The notes under the pieces were generated by a model. That model was not told the origin of the DNA. It searched no databases and worked only from the letters and a program-made list of their open reading frames with translations. A DNA stretch of 64,000 bases from Xenoacremonium recifei (taxonomy: Eukaryota; Ascomycota; Sordariomycetes; Hypocreales; Nectriaceae), in NCBI GenBank assembly GCA_012184525.1, contig WOFQ01000010.1, forward strand, positions 124,001 to 188,000, read 5' to 3'. Numbering within the stretch: position 1 is the first letter of the stretch; each line of letters opens with the position of its first letter. Shown one piece after another: positions 32,661-44,322 of this stretch. A program made the position numbers and the translations under genes.

Positions 32661-33077
32661 GATGATTTTAATGTAGAGGCGGTATGTCTGTACCCATCTA
32701 TGTGTGCTAATTGTCGTTCCTTGGTTGACGCGAGATGATGTAGGGTAGGGCTACAGCGTGAAGCATTGTTGATATCAAGACAACACAAAGAGGTTTAGTG
32801 GCGGCCAATGACATTTGCATATCAGTTCATATAATAGGAACAAGATGGACATCACCCAGTTCAGTTCAAGAAGCTGGCATTACTGGTTATCTCTAGCATA
32901 ACACACCTTATAGCTTCCGGGACTTATGGAGGATAGAAGACTGGCTTGGGGCATCATGCAAAATCAGGATGTTCTGGGTAGAAAATAGCAAAGGAGCCTC
33001 AATTTAGCATCTATTGACAGCTACGATACCAATCTCCACTGCACCGGAAATATTCTCATCGCAAGTATCCGACGTCC
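32661..33077. other. Convergent 3' flank
   Basis: About 420 nt between two converging stop codons, A+T-rich, consistent with two 3' UTRs. No gene is seen. Confidence 0.4.
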
Positions 33078-35290
33078 TCATCTCTCCACCCCATGACTTC
33101 CCGAGATCCTCCTGGCCACTTTGTCCTTGCAGAGGCTCACGAGTCGCCTGAGCTCGTTTGCCCTCACAGGTTTTGGCTGTTCTAACGAGCACACTGCATT
33201 CGCTACCAAGGGTGCTCCGCTACGAGAAATGCGGTGACGCAGGTGAGTCGTTGAGACCAGCTGTTCGTGGTCCTCGATGGGCGTTGGGTCCGATCGTGAT
33301 AAGCGCTGAGGAGACTTCAAATCCATAGTTGCATGATAATTTCCCAAGCGACGCTCCTTCAAAACACCGTTCTTGGCGTTTGAAGCTCCGATCTGCTGGT
33401 TGTGACCGCCTGAGCCTAGTATCTTGAAGACCCTTGATTCATGGTCTATTTGGGAGGACGGCATGCTCACGGCACCATCAATCTGGAAACCATGCTGTTT
33501 GGGCCTAGACGCAGACTTGTATCGACTCTGACCATGTTCCTTCCTAGGTGATCCTGATCCGGCAGATGGTGACTTTGTGAGCCGCGATGTTGGGGCCTTT
33601 TTGATGGGCTTTGTACCCCGATCAAGCCACCAAGCATCACCGCCATCATCATACTGCTGTGAGATTGGCTCATGGTCCTGACTGCCCTTTTCCGAAGAAC
33701 TCCGACTCCAGGACCGGGAGATCCGTCGAAATGCAGCCTTGAATGGAAGGGACTTTCCGGCCCCTGAGAGCTTCTGGCGGTAACGATCAAGCGAGTGTTT
33801 TCGGTGATGGGTCGTAGTCGCTTCATCTCTGATTGGTCCCGACCCTTCGCCGGCCAATGACTCGAATAACCCGATTTTGTCTCTCAGGGGAGAGTCAATT
33901 TTGGCTTTAACCGAGCTGCTAGGAGAATGAAACAACCTACGAGTTCTCTCGGAAGCCCAGGAACCCGTCTTCGGTTTGGTTGGCGTCGAGAGATCCGAAT
34001 TGGGGGTAGGAGTTGACCTCTCGTCTCTCAAAAGTCGAGCTGGTGACGAAGTATTGACGGACGCCTGGTCGTCCTTTTTGTGGCTAGTCAACAGTGCTAA
34101 AGGGGCTGTAGCACTTTTAGGGAAATCAAATATTTTCCGAAGACTTGAGATTCTTGACCGAGTAATCGAGGAATTTCCACTGGTGCTGTTCGAGAGCTGA
34201 TTTGCGGCCTGTTGTCCCGGCTTCTGATTATTGCAGCAGCGTGGTGACGGAGAAGTCTCCGCTGACTTCCCATGCTGCTTGGAGACCGGCCGGGGGATGC
34301 TGCTGGTAAAGTTTGAGATCGCCTTCAGAGATCGGGGAGTTGAAGTCATTTTGAAACCGGATTGGACCACAGGCTTTGCAAGGAATTCTTGTGCTGTAGT
34401 AGACGAAATCTTGGGACTTGAATGTGCGTAGATTTTCCCAGATGTATCGATAGGGGGGAGATTCCAACCTCTCCCGGCTCGAGCTTTGTCTGCGTCATCA
34501 TGGTTCTTCGATCTTCCTCGCAACGCTAGAGACTTCTCACTGAGCTCGGCGAGAGACAGACCAATAGACCTAGCCGGGGAAAGCTGTCGGGGTTGACTCT
34601 TCGGTAGACAGCCGGTAGTTCCTGACAGATATCGCTCTTCACTACCATCAATAGGCGAGGATGATGTAGTCGAGAAACCATCGTCCTCAGGCGCTTCGCT
34701 TTGGATAGTCTGCCAACTTTTTGAGGGAGAGGCTTTCAGAGGAGAACTATCTTCGGCGGAAGACCTCACTGAGATCAGAGGATCTAGACAAGTGTAAGCG
34801 GATTCCCAGGCGAAGATCTGGCAACCGCATCCTTACCACCGGCTTCTTCCTTCGACTCGAACATCTTCCTCCTCTCTGCTACTGATTTGTGCCGAGAGCA
34901 AACACGGAAAAGCCTGCTAGAGGCCGACTGCACAGTAGGAACGGGCGTTGACGACTTCCGCTTTCGCAGAGATCGAGATCGTCGTGTTGGCGAGAGCTGC
35001 TGTCCCGGTGAGATCTGGCTGGACCAATCAGAACTACTGTCTGTCGTCTCCTTGGACTTTACAGCCTTGTCGGCTGGTTGTCTCCTTGCAACGGAGGAGA
35101 GATTCGAGCAGGATTGGGCAAAGGACTTGGAGCTCTTGGGTGATTTGTCCAAGTTTGACACGGCATCGAGAATCTCGAACCGGGAGACGAGCTGAGCAAA
35201 CTTGCTCCCAGCTCCACGAACGGAGCTAGTAGAATCTCTCGTAGATGTAGCCATGGAGAAGAAGGAATTAGGCACCGTGGCAGCGGCCAT
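33078..35290 (-). CDS. Uncharacterised Ser-rich, mostly disordered protein
   Basis: Two exons (35290-34837, 34783-33078) encode 719 residues. The start is the ATG for MAAATVPNSFFSM; the frame is open further upstream but by a poor, non-conserved stretch. A possible short ordered helix is KFAQLVSRFEILDAVSNL at about 33-50. The rest is rich in Ser, Arg, Lys and Pro, with several 'SPxR/SPxK' sites, as in proteins phosphorylated by proline-directed kinases. A C-terminal helix, RANELRRLVSLCKDKVARRI, closes the protein. No catalytic motif, signal peptide or membrane helix is visible. The 53-nt intron is canonical. I do not recognise a family; it could be a cytoskeletal or cell-cycle scaffold, but this is only suggested by composition. 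Confidence 0.75.
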
Positions 35291-36059
35291 CGTTGTGTTG
35301 AGCGTGATGCAGTGTGATGAACGATCGACTAGTATGAAGATGCGGGTTGAAGTTGTTTTGTTGCCAACAAATTTCGATGCCAGGACTAAAATTGAAGATG
35401 AATGGATGAGAAAGAAGCAAGAGGGAACCAAACCCGCCTATTGGCCATCGCTCGCTTGTTGTCAGAAGATGAATGGCAGGCGTGTACGAAGTATATGAAG
35501 TGCCCCTGATAGGGTGCGTACCCTCGCCACGTCACAGCTTCCGATTCGTAGTTGACGGATCGAGACTTCCAACGCATGTATCAAGACGGAGAAACATTGT
35601 CTGAGCATGTCGCAGTCGTGGAAACAACATGAAAGGACTTTGGCATCGCCTTCACAGCGCGATCGGATAATCCCCCAGTTCTCTCATCAAGCTGCAGCTC
35701 CCTTTGCCGATGCGTATCAAGAAGCGGAGCCCGCTAGTAAGAAGCACTTCTTCACAAATCACCATATTGTCAGAGCCTCAGGCGTAGTTCAAAAAGGTAG
35801 TATTGATGTTGGCTGAAGCCTGACGCAGCCGTACCCAATGCATCTAACCCGTTATGCTCGCAACCTCCCAAGCGCCAGCTCTTTTCGCTGCATCCCGCCG
35901 ATAACGTACAGCCAATTCCGTCTAATGTACACGTATTATATAGGGTTGACAAAGGGCGCCGGTTCGCCCAGCGTAGAATAATCCGGAATCGTCGCGATTT
36001 ACTGACTGTTCGGCATGTTAACAGGAGTCGTTAGTTGATTGAAAGCTTGTCAAGATGGC
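35291..36059. other. Intergenic, promoter of disordered protein and TOM6 3' flank
   Basis: About 770 nt. No supported gene; small frames here lack any family resemblance. Confidence 0.4.
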
Positions 36060-36297
36060 TTACGGAGGCAGGAGAATCTCGCCCCACGAGCTGGAGAGGA
36101 AAGTCACGGCAGCCTATCATTCGCCTATTAGCATTCTGCGAACTTTGCCTTTCGGGATGATGAAGACTCACTCCGAAGATGGCGATGCTTCGAACCACGG
36201 CAGCGTTATCGGGAGAGGTCAGAGTGTCGTAAGTAGAGGCAATGACGCCCTTGGGGGCCCGGCGCGAGGGCTTCTCGTAGATTCGCTTAGGAGGCAT
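36060..36297 (-). CDS. tom6: Mitochondrial TOM complex small subunit Tom6
   Basis: Two exons (36297-36172, 36113-36060) with a 58-nt intron encode 59 residues. The protein is MPPKRIYEKPSRRAPKG, then ASTYDTLTSPDNAAVVRSIA and IFGAAVTFLSSSWGEILLPP. A basic, disordered cytosolic head is followed by one transmembrane helix near the C-terminus. This tail-anchored layout, and the 'SPDNA.VVRSIAiFG.AV.FL.SSwGE.LLPP' type pattern, matches the fungal Tom6 subunit, which stabilises Tom40-Tom22 contacts in the outer-membrane import pore. It is far below usual ORF cut-offs when unspliced, so automated annotation can miss it. The subunit assignment rests on resemblance I recall, not on a search. It is divergent from the next gene, sharing a 355-nt spacer. 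Confidence 0.8.
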
Positions 36298-36652
36298 GAT
36301 GTTTGATGAAGGATGGAATGGGATCTTGAGACGGAGAAACAGTCGTGATAGTGACGTTGACTGAAGCCGACGAAATTTTTGGGACCAAGCATTCGCGGAG
36401 CTCCGAGTCTCGATAGCGATAAGGGCGGCTGTATCACATGATTGGCGCTTGTGGAGTGGCTTAGGCGCCTTGAAAGTAAACTCCCCAGAGTGGGGCTGAT
36501 TGTGGGAGGCATCACTAACAATGAGACGTGCACCTTGAGGCTTGAAGTCTTTCATCACTTCTATAAAGAGACAGCCAGCCCCCTGAAGCTCAATCAAAAT
36601 TTACCTTCATCTTTATTCTCTTCTGCTCTGCTGTCGTACTACAATCTTGATC
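36298..36652. other. Divergent promoter, TOM6 and 265-residue orphan
   Basis: About 355 nt shared by two divergent start codons. A CACATGAT element lies near 36435. No TATA box is obvious. Confidence 0.4.
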
Positions 36653-37504
36653 ATGTCTAACAATATGAGCCCTGGCCCAGGGGGCTTCATCCTCCCCGGT
36701 GGCCTACCATCGCCAGCCCCGTCAGCATCATCAACCCACTCAGCTGCCGGCTTGCCACATCCTCGCGGCAAGTCGTTGCAGCCGGGATCCAACAAAGAAG
36801 ATATGGTGAGACGATACGTAGAGCAGCAGCTCTTGCTCATTTCGCGCCGTTACGTGAAGAAGTTCGGCCAGCCTGAGCCCGGAGACGACGTCGTAGGCTA
36901 TAAGAGCTTCGGCGAGGTTTGCCGAGATCTCGATGGAGTAATCAATGTGCTCTGGCGGTCTGGTACTCGTAAGTGGACCTTATTTGCAGTTTCTGCGGGC
37001 GATCACTGATTAAAACTGACAGCATCCCTTCAAATTCCCTTCCTACTTAAGATGGGTAGTGATTTCACTCAATATGTGCGATCGTTTCCACCAGCACCAA
37101 TCGCAACATTCTCACTCCTGCGCAAATTCGACCACTGCTTCGCTAGTCTTCTGTCAGGCCAGGATGCTGCAACCAAGGAGACACTGCCGGGATTCGAGAA
37201 CGGTCTACGGGGCGGAATGACCACCACAGACATGGTTCGGTGCCGAAGTCTCGTGGAACAGACCAGAGTCTTGATAGTTGAGATTCTCAGCCAAGGAGAT
37301 GCCGATGATGACGAGGAGACAACGGCTGGAGATGAAACAGACGCTAGTATGGATATCGATGGCAACGATATCAGCGTATGGGATGGTGATGACGATGATG
37401 ACGAGACTCATCTCGATGCTGCCAGAGTCTACGAGAACACGATTGTTCATTTGGGACAGCGCCTTGGTGATTCATTAACTCCTGGCATGATCACTGAAGA
37501 CTGA
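36653..37504 (+). CDS. Conserved-looking protein of unknown function with acidic tail
   Basis: Two exons (36653-36968, 37023-37504) encode 265 residues. After a Gly/Pro/Ser-rich leader (1-45), the core at about 48-205 looks globular and helical: EDMVRRYVEQQLLLISRRYV, SFGEVCRDLDGVINVLWRSG, PSLQIPFLLKMGSDFTQYV, TFSLLRKFDHCFASLLSG and MVRCRSLVEQTRVLIVEIL. The next stretch is very acidic (many Asp/Glu, about 205-240), and a short helix ends the protein. The regular amphipathic helices and clean splicing argue that it is a real gene. I see no Walker, zinc-binding or catalytic motif, so any RecA-like name would be unsupported. The acidic region suggests contact with histones or a nuclear partner, which is inference. 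Confidence 0.82.
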
Positions 37505-39655
37505 GCATAGAAATTGCCAGAACCTTGTCGAAAGAGCTCGGCTTTGTGACGTGGACACGGAAGGGTTGTCAGAGCCTCACAAGCGGTGTTTCGATGCGAG
37601 TCATCAAATTTCCAGCACGTGTTGAGCCCGAATGTCAACTCGCATTGGTCAGGCACACCGACATGCACAGGCCCTGGCCGTGCGCATGGCAGAGCGGGAG
37701 TTGGTTGTTCAAGCGAAGAAAATTTCCAACGCTGGCCTGATCAAAAGAAGAAAACGTTTCATCATGCAATTGGCTACCAGCTGTCAGGGAGCCGGGGCCG
37801 TTCCGCACACTGATCAAGGAACTGAAGCGATCACGGAGAGAGTTCGGAGTCGCCCAAGCTTGGGTCTCGGGATAAGACGTTTGACAATGTTCTAGCTCGA
37901 CTAAGCTGCATGCTCTTATAGCTGGCCGTTCCGCTAGATCCGGATAGGGCTACAAGTACAAGCGACGAGTTCTGTTCTATACATAGACGAGCCGCGAGCA
38001 GATCTTATGCCGCTTCTAGGATCGACATCTCAGCCGCAAGCTCGTTCATGTGCGCTGAGCCTTCTGCAGCGGCAAGTACATACACGAGCGCATCGTCTCG
38101 TATCTGCGCGCGCGGCAGACAAAGAAGTGCGCTCGATTTGAAAAGCCTGAACATGGTGCGAGCGCGGGCGTTCGCGTGGCCTTGGCTGCAGAACATGCAG
38201 GGCGCCAACGGACCAACCACGTGCGGAAGAAGGGATGAAACAGAGATGCACTTGGAAGACGAAACTAGCGAGGAGCGCGGCCAGCGCATCAACCTCGTGT
38301 TGGTTGGCGGGATTCGGGCTGGTGGTGGGCCAGAGAAACCCCTTGGGTTGCGATATCATGTGTTTGGCGGTGACGATGCCGCCTGGACAACACCGGCGAA
38401 GACAGAGAGATTGAGAGACTGAGCGCGAGCAAATTAGCGGACGAAAAGGACCGCCACGTTGTCCGTCCGGCACCCAGCCCTAGACGGTCTCGGCGCCCAG
38501 GCTGTTTGCGTGGCAGCGGCATGGCCTTCACATGGGAGCAGAGTGAATGTCTCAGCCGCCCTGGGCGCAATAGGGCTAGCCTCCAGCATCGTCGATAGCG
38601 TTCTCGACCCCTGAAGTTGAGCCTCCTCGAGCCTGCGACCTCTGAAGACGGGCAGCGAAAGTCCAGCAGAACCCGCGCGCACCGCCCTATTCCCGGCGCA
38701 CGATCGACGGCTCGCATGAAGAAACGCAGGCAATTCTGTCCTGCCGCGGCAGTGCAGCAGCGCAAGAGGGGCATTGACCAGGCCTGCTGGCACTGGCATC
38801 TCAACCTCATCTCCAAGCCTCATGCCGCCCCCTGGCTTTCCAGCGCAACCCCCCGTTTCACTTTTGCCAGCGCAGGCCCTTGGCTTCGATAATTCCCTCT
38901 TTGGGCCCCCCCAAGCCCGGATCGAGACTCACGGCATGAAGCCGCCAGCCTTGGGCTAATTAAGCGCCCTGGTTGTCTTCTGTTTCTTTCCCACTTGGCC
39001 TGTTTCATCCCGCGCCCCTGGCACTTACACCGTCTCCCAATCACGGCTCGCCAACGCGCCAGCGCCACGGCCGCAGCCTCGAGCTTCTGTTCAAGCTTAG
39101 GAGCTTTTTCCCATTTAGCTCCTGGTAGGCCTGCCGAACTGGGCACCCGACGAGATGGATGTTTTGACCCCTTCTGAGGCCTCGCCCGCGGGCCTTTCCT
39201 CATCCCCATCCCCGGTCCGTCGCTTGGTTGGCCTTCGATGCTGCCCCTGTTGGTTCCGTCCAAGTATAGCCAGCGGGTAGTCTGCTATAGCTCTCCCCAT
39301 GCCGTCCTATAGCTTACCCATAGATGTATATAACCCAACCCTCCCTCCGCGATGGCATCCGCTTCCGGGGTTTGGAGGCTTCACCTATCGCTCTTTGCAT
39401 TCTTCCTCCAGTCCTTCCTTTTGTTCAATATTCACTCCTTGTTGTCATTCCTTCTCAAGCCCCGGAGGCTCAACTTATACTTCTCTCTTCGCTGCACATA
39501 CATCATCAGTTTCACATACCCCGTCCTCTTGAACATACCATACGCCTAGAGCGTCTCGTTTGGCTACGCACATCACATAGACGTAGCATCCCTTTCTCCA
39601 AGATCTCACTTACACGACAAGACGCTCTACTCCAAAACAAGCAACGATCTTCACA
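37505..39655. other. Long intergenic region before the GH16 gene
   Basis: About 2.15 kb. The middle (38000-39250) is G+C-rich and is open in several frames on both strands; these overlap each other and show biased, repetitive composition without family resemblance. The last 330 nt are pyrimidine-rich and contain a TATA box. No RNA gene is recognised. Confidence 0.45.
39327..39333 (+). promoter_or_regulatory. Candidate TATA box of the GH16 gene
   Basis: TATATAA lies 323 nt upstream of the GH16 start codon and is followed by a long CT-rich stretch, the usual core-promoter plus leader layout of strongly expressed fungal genes. Transcription would start near 39360, giving a leader of about 300 nt. 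Position and sequence only; no transcript data. Confidence 0.5.
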
Positions 39656-40560
39656 ATGCGCTTCTCCAAGTCCACGCTGCTCGCCAGCTCCCTCTCCTTG
39701 GCCTCTGCCATCTACCCCCCAACTCTCCAGGGCTTCGACCTTACCTGGTCGGACTCCTTCACTGGATGCCAGGGCTGCGCGCCCAGCTCCGACACCTGGA
39801 ACGTCGCGCTCGATGTGAACGTCAACGAAGAGCTCGAGACGTACACGGCTGAGTCGTCCAACATCCAGCTCTCCGGCGGCGAGACTCTGCAGCTCGTGCC
39901 CTGGAAGGCCGACGACGGCTCCTGGACGTCCGGCCGCATTGAGTCCAAGCCGACCTTCACGCCCACCGACGGCAAGAAGTTCCTCATCCAGGCCGGCATC
40001 CGCATGGGCGACGCCGCCAACAAGCAGGGCATGTGGCCCGCCTTCTGGATGCTGGGCGACTCCATGCGCCACGGCACGCCTTGGCCATTGTGCGGCGAGC
40101 TGGACATCCTCGAGCAGATCGACGGCGTCATGACCGGCTACGGCACTGTGCACTGCGGCGTGACCCCTGGCGGCATCTGCAACGAGCCGTCTGGTCTCGG
40201 CGCTGCCACGACGATCCCTGACGACAACTTCCACACGTGGTCGCTCGCCATCGATCGCACTTCTGGCAACTGGGAGACCGAGACCATCACCTGGATGATG
40301 GACGGGAATGTCTTCCACGAGCTGTCCGGCAGCGACATGGGTGATATGGGAACGTGGGCGACGCTTGCGCACTCGCCCCTGTATGTCATCCTGAACGTCG
40401 CTGTCGGAGGCAGCTGGCCCGTAAGTCTAATTCTTTCTCGACCACTCACCCTGATATCAAAAACTAACAAATTTCTTAGGGTGACCCCAACGATGCCACT
40501 GAGGACGGTTACGGCAGCATGATGGAGGTGCAATACCTTGGCGTCTACGAATCCTCATAG
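39656..40560 (+). CDS. Secreted GH16 family beta-glucanase
   Basis: Two exons (39656-40420, 40480-40560) with a 59-nt intron encode 281 residues. A signal peptide of about 19 residues (MRFSKSTLLASSLSLASA) is followed by one GH16 beta-sandwich. The catalytic ExDxxE motif is CGELDILEQIDG, placing the nucleophile at Glu148, the assisting Asp at 150 and the acid/base at Glu153. Supporting motifs are GMWPAFWMLG just upstream and HTWSLAIDR downstream. GH16 enzymes cut beta-1,3 or mixed 1,3/1,4-glucans; the family fold is clear, but the substrate and possible wall-remodelling role are not. There is no GPI-type C-terminus and no lectin module, so a soluble enzyme is likely. The region is rich in C-ending codons, consistent with high expression. 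Confidence 0.92.
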
Positions 40561-41603
40561 ATGCAGCCTCGATGCTCTACAGCGCTTGTCTAGCATATAC
40601 TCTCTTCACTTCTTTTGTGTCTCCCTGGAAACACCTTTTTTGAGCATTTGCTCTTTTTATCTTCTTCTTCTCAATAAGAGAACTCTTTGCGGTTTTGGAT
40701 TTGGAAAAGACGGGATACCCCTAGACGATGTAGATCTTGGCGTTTGGATATATGGTGGGGGGACTGACGGGTCAAATGTTGGTTCATGGGTGAGGTCGGG
40801 CAGATAGGCCACGGATGCCAGCCTCACACCAGTAGATATGAAAATATTATACGCATTGATGGACTGGAAAGTCAATGGTTTACCTGAGCCTGTGTTTATT
40901 ATGCTGTTGTCTTGAATTTCCCACCCCCTACTTATACAATTATGCAAGGGCGCGCAGTAGATCAGACAGAACGTGGGGACACGCGACCATGAACTTCAAG
41001 ACACAGATATAACGAAGCAGAAATCGTCAATGGCAATGCTTTATCCAAATTACCTGCCACCCTATACTCGTGAGACGGCGTCCCCTGTAGACAAAGACTA
41101 AACAACCACCCTTCCCCCCAAAAGCACAAGCATGCTCTTCGATAGCAACTATTGGTATGTAGAGATTTTTCCAAGAGAAAAAAATAACGAGACAGAGGCA
41201 ACGGGAAAAACGGAATCAAAACGAGCATTGCGATAAGACCAAAAACCGAGACAAAAACTTTACAGGAGATGGGTTCGTTCCGCCGTCCCATTTCTTTGCT
41301 CTCAAACCGTGACAGGGGTCGACAAATACCAGGACAAGAAAAAGAGACAAGAGAACAGAAAAAGGGGGAAGAGAGTAAAAAGGACAGGAAACCATAACAT
41401 CGCAAAACAATAAAACAGCAAAACGATGACTCTTTTCACCCGCAACCCATCATGGAGGAGACAACAAAACCCCCCCGGGGACCTGATCGCCGCATGACCA
41501 TGATATAGTTCCCACATAAACGCCGTGACGAATGATGCCAGATTAAGAATTGCCCCAAGATGTGAAAGCCGACCCAACACGAACGCGCGCAGTTCCGACG
41601 TTA
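40561..41603. other. Convergent 3' region, GH16 and SOM1-like gene
   Basis: About 1.04 kb between two converging stop codons. The right half is A-rich on + (T-rich on the SOM1-like sense strand), as expected for a long 3' UTR. Minus-strand frames up to 147 codons are low-complexity and unsupported. Confidence 0.45.
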
Positions 41604-44322
41604 TCAGTCCGCACCTATCTCGCCACCGTCCATCGAGGCGAACGTGTTGCTGAAATCGAAACCCGCCTCACCGCCCTCGTTGTCATGGAGGAACGAATCG
41701 AAGTCGAAGTCGTTTAGCACATCACCAGATTGCATGGGGTTGGCCAGTTCCATGCCAAAGTCCACCTGTGACAGCGTTAGCTCGTCTTCAGACAGCCCCT
41801 GCAGGTTCTGTGAATAGCTTACCATGCCGCCGAAGGTGTCGAGAGGGTTGTTCTGGTTGGGGTCACCGTGCTGCGGAGGAGGTACAGGGGTGACTTGAGG
41901 AGGCACTCCGCCAACGTTTCCAGCGGGAGGAGCCTGAGCCGGTTGACCGTTTTGTGCGGCGTTTCCAGCCTGACCATTCTTGAAGTTGCCCTGGTTGGCG
42001 GGGGTAATGGGAGTCGCGGGAGTCGGAGGTTCTGGCTCTGCAGCGTTCTCTCCGGCTGGAGTTGCTCCAGCGTTGTTGTTGTTGGCGTTTTGGTTGTTCT
42101 TCTTTTGAGCAGCACGCTAAGAGGATGGTTAGCATCTGAAGCCCAAGCTACCTGAACCTGAATTCTTACCTTGTCCTTGGCACTCTCGCCCTTCTTCTTC
42201 TTCGGGGCTGACTTGTTGCCCTGGTTTGGCGTGGGTGGCGCCGCAGCAGCTTGCTGAGGCGAAGCCGTTGTCCGGTTGTTGGCGTTGTTGCCAGCCGCCG
42301 CAGGAGCTGACGGAGGTGGCATCGATCGCTGTTGAGGCGTGCCCTGGACTTGCGGGCTTTGCTGCATCTGCTGAGGTATCATCTGGCCGTTAGGACCTTG
42401 CTGCCACTGCTGAGGAGCGCCCTGGCCAGCCTGTTGCGCAGCCTGTGCCTGTGCCACTGCCGCCTGTTGTTGCCGAGCAGCCATCATCTGCGGGTTCATC
42501 TGTCCATTGAAAGGCTGTCCGGGGTGAGAGCTGGGGGGACGCATGCCGTTCATGGCTTGCTGCTGGCCCGGCGCCATGTTCCCTTCCATACCCTTGAAGA
42601 AGTGAGGAGCCATGTTGGGGTCGACGTGGTTGCCCATGAAGTTCATCGCCGGGTTGGGAGAGCCGCGGGACTGTCCACCCTCGGGAACTGGTGAAGGAAT
42701 GCCAGAGTTGTTCATCTGGGGTGTACCACGCTTCATTTGTTCTGAAGGGTTAGGCGAGGCGCCTGTTCGCATAGCCTGAGGGGACGTGTCGGGGAATGGA
42801 CCGTTGGGACCAGGAGGTCCAGCAGGGCCACCGCCTTCGCGAGGCATGCCGCCCATGTTATCCTGCTCTTGACGAGCCATCATGAGCCTCTTCTTATTTT
42901 GCTGCTCTAATAGCATCAACTGCATCTGGTAGTCTTGCAGCGCATGATTGCTGCTGCCGGCAGCCTGAGGGTTTCCAGGACCGGGTCGGATTCCACCTGG
43001 ACCACCCATCTCACCAGGATTGTAGTAAGCATTGAGCTGAGTGCCATCAGGACCCTGAGGCATCATTGGGGAGCCTTGACCTTGGGGTCCGGCGGGCATC
43101 TGCTTGACTTGCCCACTGTGGTGCTGTTGCAAATTCTGCGAATACGTGGCGATAGACTTCTGTTGGGCCGCGGGAGGTGCATTCACAAAGTTCTGGAACT
43201 GCTGGGGGTTCAAAGTGTTGGGGTTGATACCATTAGCAGACAGCATCTGAGCAGCAGCAGCGCCAGGGTTACCAGCCATCTGCTGAGGCATGCCCTGAGC
43301 TGGTCGGCCGTTGGCCATCATGCCGGGTTGATTAGGATTGAAACCTGCGCCGTCGATGCGCTGCCTCTTGGATGGCGAAGGGGCATTCTCACCCGAAGCT
43401 GGTGAGGACGGTCGTTCGCGATTGGGGTCCATTCCCGAGGGATCCCGCTGCATCTGGTTCTGCTTGAGCATCTGCATTTGGGGGCTGGTAGACATCTCCG
43501 TTAGCATTACTGTGTCGGGCTGAGGTCGGCGCAAGAGCGACTTACTTGTTCTGATTGTTTGCCATGGCGGCGCGAGCTAGGTTGCCCTGCTTCATGTTCA
43601 CCATTTGGCCGTTTTGCATCCGCATCATTTGGGCATGGAACTGCTGTTGCGCCGCCATTTCAGGACGGATCTGACGCAGCATGTCTTGTTGCTGGTTCTG
43701 CTTCAATCGTGTCTGTTGCTAATCGGGCCATAATCAGCATCTGTATCTTGATCCAACAAAGAATTCAAGCCGAAAAATGACAAACAAAGATAGAGAAAGA
43801 CGTGAGTGATCCACGTACCTGCGTGTGTGCTACATATTGGTTCACAGTGCCATTACCGCCCTTAACGCGTTGCGCATTGTAAATATCCCAGAACAGACAG
43901 AACCATTCGTAGAGAAAGGAAGTGTCCGATGCGGGCATGGGAAGTTTAGGGGGGGGCAAGTCGTCTGGCAACTTGGCGTCTATGTCGTCCTTTGAGTCGG
44001 TATCCATCGGGTCGTCGACGACGCCGTTTATGAGATTGCCATTCTCATCGCGACGGCGATTGGCGCCGTCCTTAGCGACATTGACCTGCTGATCGCTTGA
44101 TAGGAGGGATCGGGCGCAGTCGTACATGCCATATCGGATGAAGTACTCGTAAATGTAAGTGTTGAGAATGCTGCGCTGGTTATCGTTGGCCTGTTGCTGC
44201 TGTCGGGCGGCGGCGGCAACGGCCTGGGGGTTAACGGCGCCGTTGTTCATCATGGGCATGGGCGCACCGCCAACTGGTCCGCCCATGGGATTCATGTTGG
44301 CCATGTTGACGTTGGGATTCAT
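41604..44322 (-). CDS. som1: LisH-domain transcriptional regulator, Som1/SomA/Flo8-like
   Basis: Five exons (44322-43819, 43718-43546, 43484-42170, 42116-41823, 41765-41604) encode 815 residues. Residues about 50-85 form a LisH dimerisation motif: QRSILNTYIYEYFIRYGMYDC-type sequence, followed by FLYEWFCLFWDIYNA near 145. The remaining two-thirds are Gln-, Pro-, Met- and Asn-rich, with a basic 'KSAPKKKKGESAKDK' nuclear signal and an acidic C-terminus (NDFDFDSFLHDNE) resembling an activation region. This layout matches Magnaporthe Som1, Aspergillus SomA and yeast Flo8, regulators downstream of cAMP-PKA that control adhesion, conidiation and infection structures. The 57-nt last intron (41766-41822) is in frame and stop-free, so retention would insert 19 residues just before the acidic tail. 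Upstream lies an unusually long intergenic region, common for such developmental regulators. Confidence 0.9.

Noticed and set aside
38030..39263. Several overlapping open frames of 120-175 codons on both strands
   Set aside because: G+C-rich sequence opens many frames at once; translations are Arg/Pro/Ser-biased, overlap each other and show no family motif or splice logic.
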